A stretch of 64,000 nt of DNA. It comes from Torreya grandis. Its lineage: Eukaryota > Streptophyta > Pinopsida > Cupressales > Taxaceae. Shown here piece after piece: positions 43,001 to 54,840 of this stretch. The stretch covers positions 327,501 to 391,500 of the forward strand of contig JARHVA010000593.1 in assembly GCA_037957365.1 (NCBI GenBank), read 5' to 3'. Position 1 is the stretch's first letter. Every line of letters begins with the position of its first letter. Below the pieces are notes generated by a model that did not search any database, was not told the DNA's origin, and worked only from the letters and a program-made list of their open reading frames with translations. Made by a program: the position numbers and the translations under genes.

Positions 43001-43640
43001 CATCTTGGTTCGATGACACTAAATTTTATGCGTATCATCGCACACCTAGACATGACACTGAGCATTATTGTGCTCTTAAAGCTATCATTCATCAATACTT
43101 CAAAAAGGACACCTCTCTCACTAAGGATCCTTTTAACCACCCTTTAACCAAACCATCGACACCATCCCAGGCCTCTCAAACATCCTCACCTAAATTGGGA
43201 GCCTATCATCAAACTGTGGTCCCTCAATCACTTTCAACCCCTTTATTTGAAATCAACACCATCAATGTGGCCACTAGGTCACAAATCATGCAGGATAAAG
43301 GGAAAGAGAAGGTTTTTCTCCCCCAAACCTATCCATTTTTCAAGTCTCCTCAACCATCAAGACCCAAGATTTCAATTTTGGGCACATCTTGACCAACTTA
43401 TTCAAACCCAATTAATGACCCCATGGTGAAACAATGTCGCCAAACCTCTGTGAAGACATCTTTGTATGACCTCATACAAAACTCTCCATAGCATTGTCTA
43501 ACTTTGATCAAAGCCTTACAGGCAGTGAAGGTCCAACCCGAAGACCCCCAACCGCTAGCTACTTTGGTCACATCATCACCTACCCTTGCCTCCATCACTT
43601 TCAGTCATTCTGAGATTCCAACCTCCAACATGGAAGATCA
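40014..43640 (+). pseudogene. Tat2 gag and start of protease region, with three zinc motifs
   Basis: Starts MVLTRSQTKTLVDQ like Tat1. Frameshifts near 40330 and 40625 and several stops break it. The capsid domain reads QWELPKFTHF (about 40905-40935) and SIRQFDDESIADFITRWRGL (about 41173-41232). The longer open pieces are 41359-41880 (CHYHRVKGHDINNC near 41737-41778), 41914-42657 (Ser/Pro-rich) and 42661-43392. The last holds two more zinc-type motifs: KICQYHHTPRHDTKNCCALK near 42814 and its in-frame duplicate KFYAYHRTPRHDTEHYCALK near 43021, the latter having lost its first Cys. The block LYDLIQNSP follows at about 43460, then the frame is lost before any protease active site. Confidence 0.8.
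42779..43165 (+). repeat. In-frame duplication of a zinc-motif block in Tat2
   Basis: Two blocks of about 69 codons, beginning near 42779 and 42985, each read P.LSWF(N/D)DTK followed by the zinc-type motif, then CALK and a stretch ending P(L/S)..D. They are 207 bases apart, an exact multiple of three. Tat1 has only one copy (26745-26905). Confidence 0.75.
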
Positions 43641-43950
43641 GGTTCTTGCCCTCTCAAACTAAATCTGTCACATATTCTCCCTGTCACATAAGTGACTGGG
43701 GGAATTTGACTTTATCCTGATTATCAACCTCGACCAAACATCAACCAACCTTTTAATCATGACCCCAACCAAGCCTCGACCAAGCATTGACCAAGCCTCG
43801 ACCAAATATCACCCAAACATCGACCAAACATCAACCAACCAAACAATGACCAAACATCAACCAACCAAACAATGACCAAACATCATCCAACCAAACATGC
43901 CAACAACATATCAACCAACTTCATGTCCAACATCAACCAACACGTGACCA
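43640..43950 (+). repeat. Deletion junction filled by simple repeat in Tat2
   Basis: After a scrap matching Tat1 RT (43670-43735, the VTKATGGIRI region at 29005-29060), about 220 bases consist of short units close to GACCAAACATCAACCAACC. At 43945 the sequence rejoins Tat1 at the end of integrase (Tat1 31800). About 2.75 kb of pol is missing relative to Tat1 at this point, and the protease domain has also been lost just before. Confidence 0.85.
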
Positions 43951-44522
43951 ATTTGGAAAGAAGTAAATGAGGTAAGTTTGCTCCTAATTGGCTTGGACCT
44001 TACATCATAATGCACAAGTATGGGTCAGGGACTTATCGTCTGTCCTCTCTTGAAGGTCAACCAGAACCTGAGCCCCTTAATGCCTTACATCTGTGACTAT
44101 TCTACTGTTAGTCGAGTACTCATTCACTTGAAATTTAACTTGAGCTCGTCCCTTGAGCAATCTATGTCCTCTTAATCCTCATTTCTTTCAACCCTATTCC
44201 CCTAACACAAACCCCATGTAACCCTTTTATAAAGTATGAATGATTTGTCTTAATAAAAGGGAGCCCTTAAACTTCTATAGTCTTGTCCATGACTAAAAAT
44301 TCTATCAAAAATAAATTTGGATGTCAAAATATCAAAAGGTCACAAATCTTAAATGCAGACTGCTCCCTCGAAGGACAACTACATCATCATTGATGTAGCT
44401 AATAGACTGCTCCCTCGAATGATAGTTATTCAAAGCCCTCAAAAATATATATAAAGCAAAAATATAGACCACTCCCTTAAAGGATGGCTATCCTTAAAAT
44501 CTTGCTACAAAAAACACTCTCT

Positions 44523-44609
44523 TAGAAGCTTCCTACATTAATCAGCTTCACAAATGACCACAAAACAAAATGACATCCCCACGTAGACTTCCCACATTGA
44601 TCAGTCTAC
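44523..44609 (+). ncRNA. Two constant-loop hairpins (Tat2)
   Basis: GAAGCT (44525-44530) with AGCTTC (44544-44549), loop TCCTACATTAATC. GTAGACT (44583-44589) with AGTCTAC (44603-44609), loop TCCCACATTGATC. The second stem is fully Watson-Crick and differs from Tat1 GCAGGCT/AGTCTGC. Confidence 0.6.
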
Positions 44610-45298
44610 CAAAAAAAAAAGGTCATGGACTTGACTTATAGTCGTTCTCAAGGTCTCCTATAAAAAGGGACAAAATTATCCCTACTAAAAAGGGTTACCC
44701 TATACTCACCTATCACATCACCTACTCAAGGGATTTCGAGCTCATTTTAATGTCAAAGTGATTCGATTACTTCTCTAACACAACCAATGGTCAACGACGT
44801 AATGCATGAATGGGGCTTTTGGTTCTAACAACCCCTATCTATGCTATTATTCTGGTCCTTATCAATGAAAGGGCAAATATGCCTTTCACTTCCCCCACAC
44901 TTTGGTCACATTCAACCAAATCCTTTGCCAACCAAACCAAATCAAACCAAACCTTTTTCAGCCCACCAACATGACATAGTCCATTTCACATAGTTTTTAT
45001 GGACAACAATACACATGAAAACTATCGACCACACAATTTATGTCAAGCATAAACCATTACTTGCTGAAGCATAAATAGACTCATTTCATTTTTAGCATAC
45101 ATCCATCACCCAATATGGAAAATTGCTAGGGATGAAAAACCACAACCAATGTTACAGAATACACCATCACATAATATGGAAAAGGCTGTAACATCATCTT
45201 ACCCTCATCATTTCAAGCACGTACCCTCAGACATATGGGAAGTGCTAAACCTGTATCATGACCAAACCAATCATCAACCAACTTTGACTCTTAGTCTG

Positions 45299-45800
45299 AA
45301 CTACATTGGTCTGAAGCCCTTCAAATAGGGGATATGTAGGCAGTACTCAGATGACATGACATCCTCTGGGGTTAGCTCAGCCACATTCATTTGTTCATCT
45401 ACCTGATGGACAAACCATATCCTCCTTTGACCATGACTTAATCTCGACCAACCTCATCCATAATCGATCCTCTTCCTCCCTTTTAGGGAGAACTACATTG
45501 GTCTGAGGCCCTTCACACAGGGGCTATGTAGGCAGCACTCAAATGACATGATGTCTTCTGGGGTTAGCTTGGCCACATCAATTTGTTCATCTATTTGATG
45601 GACAAACCTTATTACCTTTTTAACCATGACTTAACCTCATCCAAGACCAACCTCATCCATAACCGACCCTCTTCCTCCCTTTTAGGGAGAACTACATTGG
45701 CCTGAGGCCCTTCTAATAAGGGTTATGTAGGCAGTACTCAGTTGACATGGGGTCTTCTGACGTTAGCTCAGACATTTCTTCATATGTCCATCTAACGGAC
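45299..45800 (+). repeat. Tandem module of about 195 nt, three copies (Tat2)
   Basis: CTACAT at 45301, 45493 and 45692, so spacings are 192 and 199. The CTACAT/ATGTAG stem is kept in all three. The CTGAG/CTCAG pairing is complete only in copy 3; copies 1 and 2 each have one G-to-A change. The 3' hairpin is kept in copy 1 (TTTGTTCATC/GATGGACAAA, 45390-45414) and copy 2; in copy 3 only GTCC/GGAC remains. Confidence 0.7.
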
Positions 45801-46335
45801 CAATTATCTATCTCAACCCAACTCGACTAATGACCTTGGAGATCGCGACTATCTCCTCTGACCACAACCGCTTTCAAGACAACTCTACCTTGGATGTTTT
45901 GATTGCCTTTGCTACCTCATGAATAGTTAGCAAATTGTCCCCGACCCTCACAAGTATAGGATCGTGAGCAAGTTGATCCCCACTACTTGTGACATTTTCA
46001 TATTTTTTAGGAGCACTTCCTGAGCTCAGGATACCTAGAACACGATGACCATTAGAGCTACAGCTTGGATCGAATAACTCAATTAGCTATGACTAAATGT
46101 TGGGGCCCAGTTATTTTGATTTTGGCACTCCTCGACCCTTAACCTATAATAATTTGACCCGACCATCTAGTGAAGTGGTATGCACACAATCCCACCCTTT
46201 GCAGTGTTCACACTCGAACATTCATCCTATCCATCCATCTCTTTATCAAATTAGCACCTGATATCAGGGTCCCTTCCCTCGACTCTCGATTTGAGGGGGA
46301 ATACCTCATCCCATAATTGGGGCAACCTATTCCTA

Positions 46336-46455
46336 TTTTTGTCTTGCAGTTCATCAGAACAACCAACAAGACAAAAATGACCTCATCCCATACCTGGGGC
46401 AACTGACTCCTATTTTTGTCTTACAATTTGTCAAGAACAACCAACAAGACAAAAA
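46336..46455 (+). repeat. Duplicated hairpin before the polypurine tract (Tat2)
   Basis: TTTTTGTCTTG (46336-46346) with CAAGACAAAAA (46367-46377). The second copy is TTTTTGTCTTA with CAAGACAAAAA ending at 46455, one pair lost, running into the polypurine tract. Confidence 0.75.
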
Positions 46456-46463
46456 GGGGTAAA

Positions 46464-47833
46464 TGTAGACACCAAAATCATGTCTACTCCTTGGTCGACT
46501 CCCTCTTGGTCCCTTTCAAACTTCACCATACCTAACCTATGTTTTTATTAATTTAAAATACCTATTTTAAATTAATAATTCCCCCTCTTGACACCTCACC
46601 CCACCTTGGATACCTCTCCTTAGATGCCTCCCTCACCCCATGCCAAATCTTAATTACTTAAACCCCATTTCATTCCTCCCACTAGCCTCTCACACTCATT
46701 TAATCTACCTTCAACCATTTTCCAATGACCAACTAACCTCAGCAGATAGAAGAATAGGAAAAAGGCTATTGTTAGCCTTTTTTCCTATTCTTTGGATGTC
46801 AAATTCGATCAGCAGTCGGCCGACGTCGGTGGTTTCACCAACGTCGATTACCTTAAAACTGCATTCTGTGCCTAGAATGCTGATCTTCAATCTTTGATCT
46901 TTGATCTTCTTAGCCCAAACATGAATTCTTTCTCTCCCAAAATCTGACCTCTCTCTCTCCCTCTCTCCCAGATGCATAGCAAGTATCACAGGCTACAGGC
47001 ATTCTGTAGAAATAGCTCCATACTTTGGGTTAAAGACATTGCAGGTACATCAACTACATAAGCAACAAGTCTTCTACACTCCTTTAGCATATCAAAGCTA
47101 AGTATCTCTTCTACCCTTTCATTTTCAATAGTTTAGAAAGCATCAGTAATTAGTTCTCTTTTTACTAGTTCTAAGCACTATATACTAGACCCAGCTATCA
47201 ACCAGACCATCCCTGACTGTCTTCCTTAAGAGGCTGAGAAGCCTTCCTCACACCCTTGCCCCTTTTTGACACCCTGTCTCTTACCTGACTCCTTCCTTAG
47301 ACCTTATTTGTCTCTCTGCAACCCTACATAGACCCCTTAAACCCACAGAGTCTCTTTGTCAACCACAAACTTTCTCTAGGACTTGTCCAAAGACTACTGC
47401 CTCCACTGACATCGGCAGACTAACCGACATCGGTAGACTTAACAAACTGATGCTGATAGACTAACTGATGTTGGAAACTATGGAAGACCAACAGTAGAAT
47501 ACAGGTATGTATTATCTCTACTTCTTGTGTTTAGCCTTTCACCATTTCTCTTTATTAGACATTATCTTTATCAACAAGTGGATTGTCATCCCTCAAGGAA
47601 GTCTTTGCACTTCTGGGACCAAGCTTTGCTTGGCAATCCACCATATGTCTGTCTAACACTTTCTTTGTCTAAGTCTTCTTATCTATAGGTGTCATCCTCC
47701 ACAACCAAAGAGGAGTCCCTTCAATGTCTGGATAATGGTGCGCAAACTTCATCTGGGTACGTACAAACCCCTGACCATTATCTTAGTTTCTTACTTCCTT
47801 TGAATGTAGAAAAGTGAAAAATGGTTGGAAACA
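46464..47833 (+). repeat. Tat2 3' LTR
   Basis: TGTAGACACC to GGAAACA, then CCATT of the likely target duplication. It carries the three-way-junction candidate at 47578-47641 (GTGGATTG/CAATCCAC, GGAAGT/ACTTCT, CCAAG/CTTGG) and GACGTCGG-type motifs at about 46805-46850 and 47405-47480. Confidence 0.95.
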
Positions 47834-47838
47834 CCATT

Positions 47839-48855
47839 TTTGAGAGAAGGTGAGTGTATGATATTCATTAGGTTCCTCTACATTTTTCATGGATTCTTAT
47901 TGTAATATGTTAACCAATAAGACAAAGTTGGGTTTTTGACCCATGACATTCAATGTGGTCACAAAAATTCTATATGTGGGAGGAAAAGCACTTAGAATAA
48001 TAGGAACCAAAGAATCATCTTTCACTAGTTCACCCAATGATTCAATCAAAGCTTATAAGGCTATAAATCTACAAATAAAAGCTTCTACTTTTTACTCTAA
48101 CTTCACATTTAAACTATGTATTTGAATTTGTAGATGAAGAATCTAATTTTTAATCTTTACCTCATATACTATTTTAAGTTTATCCTAAACATCCTAAGTT
48201 TTAGTGGCATTATGGATATGAGTTTGGACCTCATTTGAGACTTTGAACATGATTATGAGCTTAACCTTCTAATTAGATTTATCATATTTTAGCTATCAAT
48301 CAACATTATTAGTATCTTGGGTCCATGTTCCATCAAGAACTATCTATATGTCTTCAAATTCTAAGTGTGTATTAACCTTTGTTTCCATGCAACATAGTTG
48401 TCACCTCGAAGAAGTTGAGTGTCTGATAGAACAAAATGAGGTCCATTTCTAGCCATGTGTATAAAATTGATCAAACTATATAAGGGTGATGGATTAGTCC
48501 CTTATAACTCCAAAAGGTTCCCATTTATATATTATGCCAGACCGATATACTAGACTTTTCTATATGTGCACCTTATGATATACCCATTAGTACTAGAAGA
48601 AATCATCCTTTCTATATACCAATTGTTACATGAAAGAGATTTTAACACATTGATATTAGTTTGGTATTAGGTACCTAGATTGTATGTGAAATAGATTCAT
48701 TTCATCACTAACACCTATTTTGAAATAATTCCACATACATGGGTGTAACTTCCCTATATACTTAGAAATTCCAAGTATCAAAATTTATGTCTATTGATAG
48801 CAATGAATGGGTACTAATGGGATGGTTTGTGAATATTTATGAACCTTATTACTAT
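47839..48855 (-). pseudogene. Copia A gag and proximal leader
   Basis: On the minus strand gag begins at about 48458 with MARNGPHFVLSD, then LLRGDNYVAWKQRL, the start of a copia gag; copia B has LLKGDNYYA at about 50850. Stops follow, and gag runs down to the Tat2 edge. From 48480 to 48855 the minus strand matches the copia B leader (50440-50860), for example GTGTTAGTGATGAAATGAA against GTGCTAGTGATGAAATGAA. Confidence 0.75.
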
Positions 48856-49173
48856 TGGGGTAATTAGTTCACCATAGTTAAATAAATGAGTAATCTTCTA
48901 TTACTCATAGTAGATTGTAATTATTTTAAATGTGAGTAAATTATTATTACTCGCCATAAGTAATCTTACATAGATTAATTTAGGTTAGTAAATCTCAATA
49001 TCTTTTAATCTAGGTATATTGTAACTCCCATGTAATATTTTGAATATTATTTGTTTGGATTGATATTGTTTTTCCTATTATGTAGGGACTATTATGAGCT
49101 TGCTTCAATGTATAAATTTGAAGATTTGTAATGTTTTTGTTGTTGGAATATAATTAATATTTATATTCCTTAA
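48856..49173 (+). repeat. Copia B 5' LTR
   Basis: Starts TGGGGTAATTAGTTC and matches 54841-55157. The terminal CA is changed to TA. Confidence 0.85.
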
Positions 49174-49177
49174 GATC

Positions 49178-49190
49178 TAGTATTAGAACT
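49178..49190 (+). promoter_or_regulatory. Copia B primer-binding site (decayed)
   Basis: TAGTATTAGAAC stands where TGGTATCAGAGC is expected, three changes of the C-to-T/G-to-A kind, just after the 5' LTR. Confidence 0.6.
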
Positions 49191-50810
49191 TCTGAATGAT
49201 CTTTGATCTTATGAGGAGAATCCCATGCACTCCTACACATTTGAATAAGTTACAAACACTTTTTATCCTGTGAGGTTGATGGATAAACTTGGGAGAAGCC
49301 CAAGCACTTTCAAAAAAAATTATGAAGCTAAGTCTAAAAATCATACATAAATTTCATGATATTGGAAATCATTTTTAAAGCTACTACAAATCTCTTGTGA
49401 GATAATTTGACAAAAGTGTCATGGAGTCAAGATATAAATTCTATTTTTGAGGCATCTTAATCTAAAAAGTATTGAAGAATAGCTTGGTACATGGCCTGCT
49501 ATCAATTATAAATTGGCATTGGATTTATCTATTCAATAAAATAAGAGGTTGGTGGTTTTAATTTGTTGGTTTTAGTTCATAAATTAAAAAAAACATTTTA
49601 TTTATGTTTTATAAAAGCTCTACAAATGTGCCAATTAGTATCAATCCTCAAAACCACCCTTTACCTCCTCAAAACTATCTTCTAAAATTACTCTTTGCTT
49701 CAAATTTATTCTAAACCACTTTTTAATTCCCAAAACCACCTTCCAAAATATTCTTTTACTAAAATTCCATATAATACCACTCATTTGGCAAACCCGTGGT
49801 ATTGGCTAGGGAGTGGTTTTGCTTCAAAATCAAAAAATTTGAGCATTAAATTATAAGTTTTATCTTATAATACTTGTCATGTTACATAGGTGAGTTGGTG
49901 GGTATATGTTTTCATAAAATGGATTTGGGAGGTTCAAATCCCCCAAAAGTAGTTTTTTTCTAGAAATTTTAGAAGCCCCTTTAACTTTAGAAATTCCACT
50001 AAACTTAGTTACAATAAACTAAGTAGAGAATCTTATATTTGAGATTATTTTTTTACAAAAGTCTTTATCAAAAAAAGAAAAAGGAAAAATTAAAAAAAAG
50101 TGAATTTTTTTTCCAAAAGAGGCCAAAAAGGGCCCAAACACAAAATTTCATTTTTTTTTTGAGAAAAAAAGTGAAAAATTATTTTTACACATATTTTAAA
50201 TTTCATTTTTAGATTATCTTACAAGAAATTGTAATTTTTATTAAATTGTATAAAATTATGAGTTTTTTAAAATATCATTTGTAGTGTTAGGTCATAACTA
50301 TGCCTCTAACTCACATTTATGGGTAATGTCATCATGCTTGAGTTACTACATATAATGCCTAACATAGCTACAATAATGATGTATAGGCATCAACCCTTTA
50401 AATAATTGGGGAGAAATAAGTCACATGCACTCATAAGCTTCCCTTCATTTATCCATTTGTTATAATTAAAAGGTGTAAATCTTGATAGGTAGAATTTCCA
50501 TGTATATAACAAAGTTACATGTACATATAAGGAATTCCATCTAAGCAGGTGCTAGTGATGAAATGAACCCTTTTTAGTATTGTCTAAGTACTAAGTATCA
50601 GATTATTTCACATACATTCATGCCTCTTTCATGTATCATTGGGTATATAGAAAGAGTGAGCTTCTTCCACGTATTGATGGGTATCAAGGAAGGGCACATA
50701 TAAAGAAAGGTCTAGTATATTGGTCTAATGATATATATAAAGGGAAATATATATACTTAGAATGATAAGGAACCAATCCATCACATGAAATCTTGATAAT
50801 GGTTGTACAG
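49191..50810 (+). other. Copia B long leader
   Basis: No coding sense. The part from about 49910 to 50810 is repeated in inverted orientation in copia A (48480-48855 and 55158-55580), so it belongs to the family and not to a later insertion. It includes a tRNA-like pair of boxes near 49887 and 49929 (see findings). Confidence 0.6.
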
Positions 50811-51735
50811 GCTTCAAAATTCTTTATGTTAGATTCATAACTCCTTAAAGGTGACAACTATTATGCTTAGAAGACAAATATAAAAATTCAACTAGAATTT
50901 AAATAAATTTAATCTATAGTAGATGGATCATATACTCAACATGATAAATTGGTTAACAATGTAAATTTGATAAATCCAACTAAAAGGCTAAGTTGATAAT
51001 CATGTTCAAAGTATCGGATGAAGTCTAACCACACATCCATGAAGCCAAAATAGCTAAGGAAACTTAGGAAAAAATCCAAACTATATATGAGGCCAAAAAT
51101 GAGAGTGCTATTATGTATCTACAAATTCAACTCCATTCTCTCAAATTGAAATTAAGAAAAATAGTGGAGGCTATTTTAAGAAGTGTTGGAATGTTAAAGG
51201 CATCACTTAAATCCTTAGGTGAGATAATTTTAGATGAATCTCTTGTACCTGTTGTCTTGAGAGGATTTCCATCCTCATATAAGATTTTTATGACTAATTT
51301 GACTATCATATAACATAAACCAAGTTTTGAAAAAATAATAAATATGTTACAATAGGAAGAGTCTTTCAATACTCATGAAAACCAAGAAGAACATGTGTTG
51401 GATTCCCATCAATAAAAAGGCAAGAAATAAGTCAAATCTTTTTCAAAACATAATCCAAGATAGAATTCACAAGGATGAAAATCATAGAAATAATGTCTCA
51501 TTTTTGGTTATTAGGGACATGAACTCAAAGACTATTGGTATAATACCTTTAAGAAAGTATCTTCTAGTTTTTAAAACTACACTAACCAATAATCATCCCT
51601 TGAAACATTTAGCAAATCACAAGGATAAAAAAAGGGGACATGGTAGAAGAAATCAAAGAAACAAGGAAATATTGTTGAATAGGAAGAACATGATGATGAA
51701 GAAGACTTCCTTACTCTGCAAATCTCCATGATGAA
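50811..51735 (+). pseudogene. Copia B gag relic
   Basis: Starts near ATGGTTGTACAGGCT with LLKGDNYYA.K, the copia gag start. The open part 51113-51313 reads GEIILDESLVPVVLRGFPSS, with IFMTNLTII at its end, matching the copia gag block L..LP..Y..F. A basic stretch follows (51375-51731, rich in Lys, Asn and Arg) where the zinc knuckle would lie, but no intact knuckle is visible. Confidence 0.7.
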
Positions 51736-53050
51736 TCCATATCATAAAATGACATATGGTATGTTGACTTGGGTACAACCTGACACATGATAGGTAGAAA
51801 ATATTATTTTTTTCACATTGAAGGACATGCCAAAAAAACATCATGTTTATTTGGGTGATGATACCTTATACAATGTGCAAGGAATTTGTAACATTTCCTT
51901 ACCCTTAGGCACATAAATTTTTATAATCATAGATGTTTTCTATGTACCTAGTTTAACCCAAAAAAAATTATCAATCAATCAAATCTTAGACCACAATTTG
52001 AAGATTGACTTTGAATGTAAACATGGAAAGAAAATGTGTTTAATTAGAGATAAATATCAAAACTCAACACTTATTGCATAAGAATATAATGTGAACCATA
52101 ATATGTTTTAGCTTAATTTCATTCAAAAAAATAATCATACACTCATAGAAAAGGACATAGACTCAACACAATTTGGTACAAAATATTTGACCACATCAGT
52201 TTCTGATATCTCAACACACTCCACCACTAAAACATGTTAAGAGGATTGCCACCTCTTAAAAATGGTATAGACAAATGTCATGATTGCATAATAGGAAAGA
52301 AACATAGATCTTCATTTCAAAAAAGTACCTATATATCTAATGATAAAATTGATTTGGTTCACATTAATTTGTGTGGACCATTAACACCAAGCCATGTTGG
52401 GTTTAAGTACTTCATGCTCTTTATTGACAATTATTATATAAAAATGTAGGTATACTATGTGAAAATAAAGAGTCAAGCCTTTGAAACTTACAAGAAAATA
52501 AAAGTGGATGTTTAAATAAAATTTGGTTGAAAAATCAAGACCTTATACTTAGATGATGTGGGGGAATTCACCAGTAATGAGTTTAAACAAATTTTTCAAG
52601 AAAATGGTAGTCATCATCAAATGGCACCTCTACATACACCATAAAAAAATGAAGTTTTTGAATGGAATAATTATAATATTAAATAAATGGTACAATGTAT
52701 GATACATGATTCATGATTGATAAAAGCATTTTGGGCAGAAGCTATCAAAATTACCATATATCTACTCAATAGAGTAACCATTGTAGCTCTTGATGGAGTA
52801 ACTCCACATGAAGTATGGTTAGGGAAAAATCCATCTATAACACATCTTCAATTTTTTGGATGCCAAGAAAATATGCACATTCCCAAAGTAAAATAGACTA
52901 AACTTGATATGAAAGCCAAAAAATATGTATTCTTAAGGTATAATGAATAATCACTTGCATATAGACTCATGGATCTAAAAACTAGACAAATTTACATGAG
53001 CAGGGATGTTGAGTTATTTGAAAAGAAAGAAGTAGAAGATCCTTTTATAG
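51736..53050 (+). pseudogene. Copia B protease and integrase relic
   Basis: The protease motif reads WYVDLGTT.HM at about 51758-51790 (Ser of DSGAT changed to Leu). Integrase starts with MLRGLPPLKNGIDKCHDCII (52234-52300), then KIDLVHINLCGPLTPSHVGF with the first catalytic Asp position altered to Asn, LYLDDVGEFTSNEFKQIF (52545-52600), and near 52660-52680 the NGVVERKN block is decayed to NEVFEWNN. The C-terminal part reads VTPHEVWLGKNPS, then FFGC and LRYNE.SLAYRL. Confidence 0.8.
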
Positions 53051-53319
53051 GCTCACCTAATAAATAAATTAGTCCCATAGAAAATCCATAAGATGGTAAT
53101 ATCTTAGGTGAATATAATAATAATGGTGTAGCTCCACCACTCACATGAACTACTCAACATATGCCTAAATGGTAAACAAATACACTCAAATATGAAAAAT
53201 TAGATGGTGTTCCAAGCACATCCACCACTGGACCAAGGACTCACAATATGGCTTAAGTAATGGTCAATTTGGACTTAATGAGTATAGTTATTGAATCTAT
53301 TAAGCCCTCTATAATTCAA

Positions 53320-54560
53320 ATATCCCTATAATTGAAACCTTGGAAAGATGCCATGGATGTAGAATCTAATTCACTGATGAAGAATAAAACATGGAAACTT
53401 GTAGATTTTCCACCAGGGAAGAAGCCAAATGAATGCAAAATGATCTTCAATATGAAGTACAAAGAAGATAGAGATTTTGATGAGCACAAGGCAAGACTAG
53501 TTGTAAAGGGTTATACTCAAAAAGAAGGCATTGACTATGAGGAGACATTTGCTCCCACAACAACGATCAAAACTATCAGGATGATTTTTACTCTAGCTAC
53601 ATAATTTAGCTATAAATTCCATCAAATAGATGATAAAAGTGCCTTAATGAATACTTATAGGAAGAAGTCTACATGACTCAACCAAAAGGTTTTGTCAAAT
53701 CAGGAAAAGAAGATAAAGTTTTTAGACTTGTCAAATAAATGTATGGTCTTAAATAGGCTCCTACGGCATGTCATATCAAGATTAATGAGCATATCTTGAA
53801 ATATGGATTCAAAAGGAGTCCATATGATACCAATATCTACCTCAAATAGCAAGGTGGGAAGATAGTAATTTTTATTGTATATGTTGATGATCTAATCATC
53901 ACTAGCAGTTTAGTGAAGATGATTGAATCAACAAAGAAATATTTAAATCAATCATTAAACATGATAAATCTTAGGATTTTGCATTATTGTCTTGGTTTTA
54001 AGATTGGTAGAGATAAAATCACATTTTTGTATCTCATCTCAAATATGCTAGGACAATACTTGGTAAATTTCACATGATATATAACAAATGAATTTCCACA
54101 CCTATGGAGACAAAACTTTAATTGTCTCAAGTAAATCCATTACCATAGGTAAATTCAAAAATTATCAATAGTTGATGGGAAGTCTCATTTACCTGACCTA
54201 CACTAGATCAAACATTAGCTATTTTATCAGTTATCTCTCAAAGTTCATACAAGATCCCAAGGCTAGTCACTAGAAAGTAGAAAAGTGTGTATTGAGGTAC
54301 ATCAAAGGAACTATAGATTTTGGCTTAGAATACAAGAATAATGATAACTTCTTATTGATAGGATACTCAGATTTATATCATGTAGGGAACATTGATGATA
54401 GGAAATCTACTTCAGGATTTGTATTCTTTTAGGATCTGAAATGATATCATGGGGGATTAAGAAGTAAAATTGTGTTTCAAGTTCCTCCACAAAATTAAAA
54501 TATCATGCCATAAGATTAACTATCTATGAATCAATTTTCCTCAAACATATACTTGAAGGA
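53320..54560 (+). pseudogene. Copia B reverse transcriptase and RNase H relic
   Basis: The open stretch 53332-53604 reads LMKNKTWKLVDFPPGKKPNE, then KARLVVKGYTQKEGIDYEET and TIKTIRMIFTLAT, the N-terminal RT. The active site IVYVDDLIITSS lies at about 53875-53910. RNase H begins GYSDLYHVGNIDDRKSTSGF at about 54361-54420. Frameshifts near 53640 and 54430 and several stops. Confidence 0.85.
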
Positions 54561-54840
54561 TTTGGATTCCCATAGAATTAGCCAACAATTTTTCATGTAG
54601 ACAATGAAGGAGTGGTAAAGATTATTTGCAATCCATTACTCAATGAATGTACTAAACACATTGAGGTGTATGTTCATTCATCCAAAAACATGTTTATAAC
54701 AACATATAGCAGCAGTATTACCCAATAGAAAAATATCATGCAAATGATTTTATTAAAGCACTTGTGTGGGAAAAAATTGAGGCATTCATAGAATTTCTCT
54801 CTTATTCACTTGAGACAATGTTAAACTAAGGGGGGAATAT

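Larger units (their letters stand above)
43950..46463 (+). other. Tat2 integrase tail and 3' non-coding region
   Basis: 43950-44105 matches the last 50 codons of Tat1 integrase (FAPNWLGPYIIMHKYGSGTY). Then come, in the Tat1 order: decayed CTGCTCC hairpin units (44357-44490), the two constant-loop hairpins (44523-44609), three copies of the module of about 195 nt beginning near 45299, 45491 and 45690, the duplicated pre-PPT hairpins (46336-46455) and the polypurine tract AAAAAGGGGTAAA (46451-46463). Confidence 0.75.
37573..47833 (+). mobile_element. Tat2: Tat-type element lacking most of pol
   Basis: 10.26 kb with LTRs of about 1.33-1.37 kb (37573-38903, 46464-47833), primer site, leader, gag with extra zinc motifs, 3' non-coding modules and polypurine tract, all in the same order as Tat1 but more decayed. 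Between the start of the protease region (about 43645) and the end of integrase (about 43945) only a scrap of RT and a simple repeat remain. It could not move without help. It is a related family rather than a copy of Tat1, since LTRs align only in blocks. Confidence 0.9.

Noticed and set aside
49805..49950. A functional tRNA gene at the GGTTCAAATCC box
   Set aside because: No acceptor or anticodon stem can be formed; only the two promoter-like boxes resemble a tRNA.
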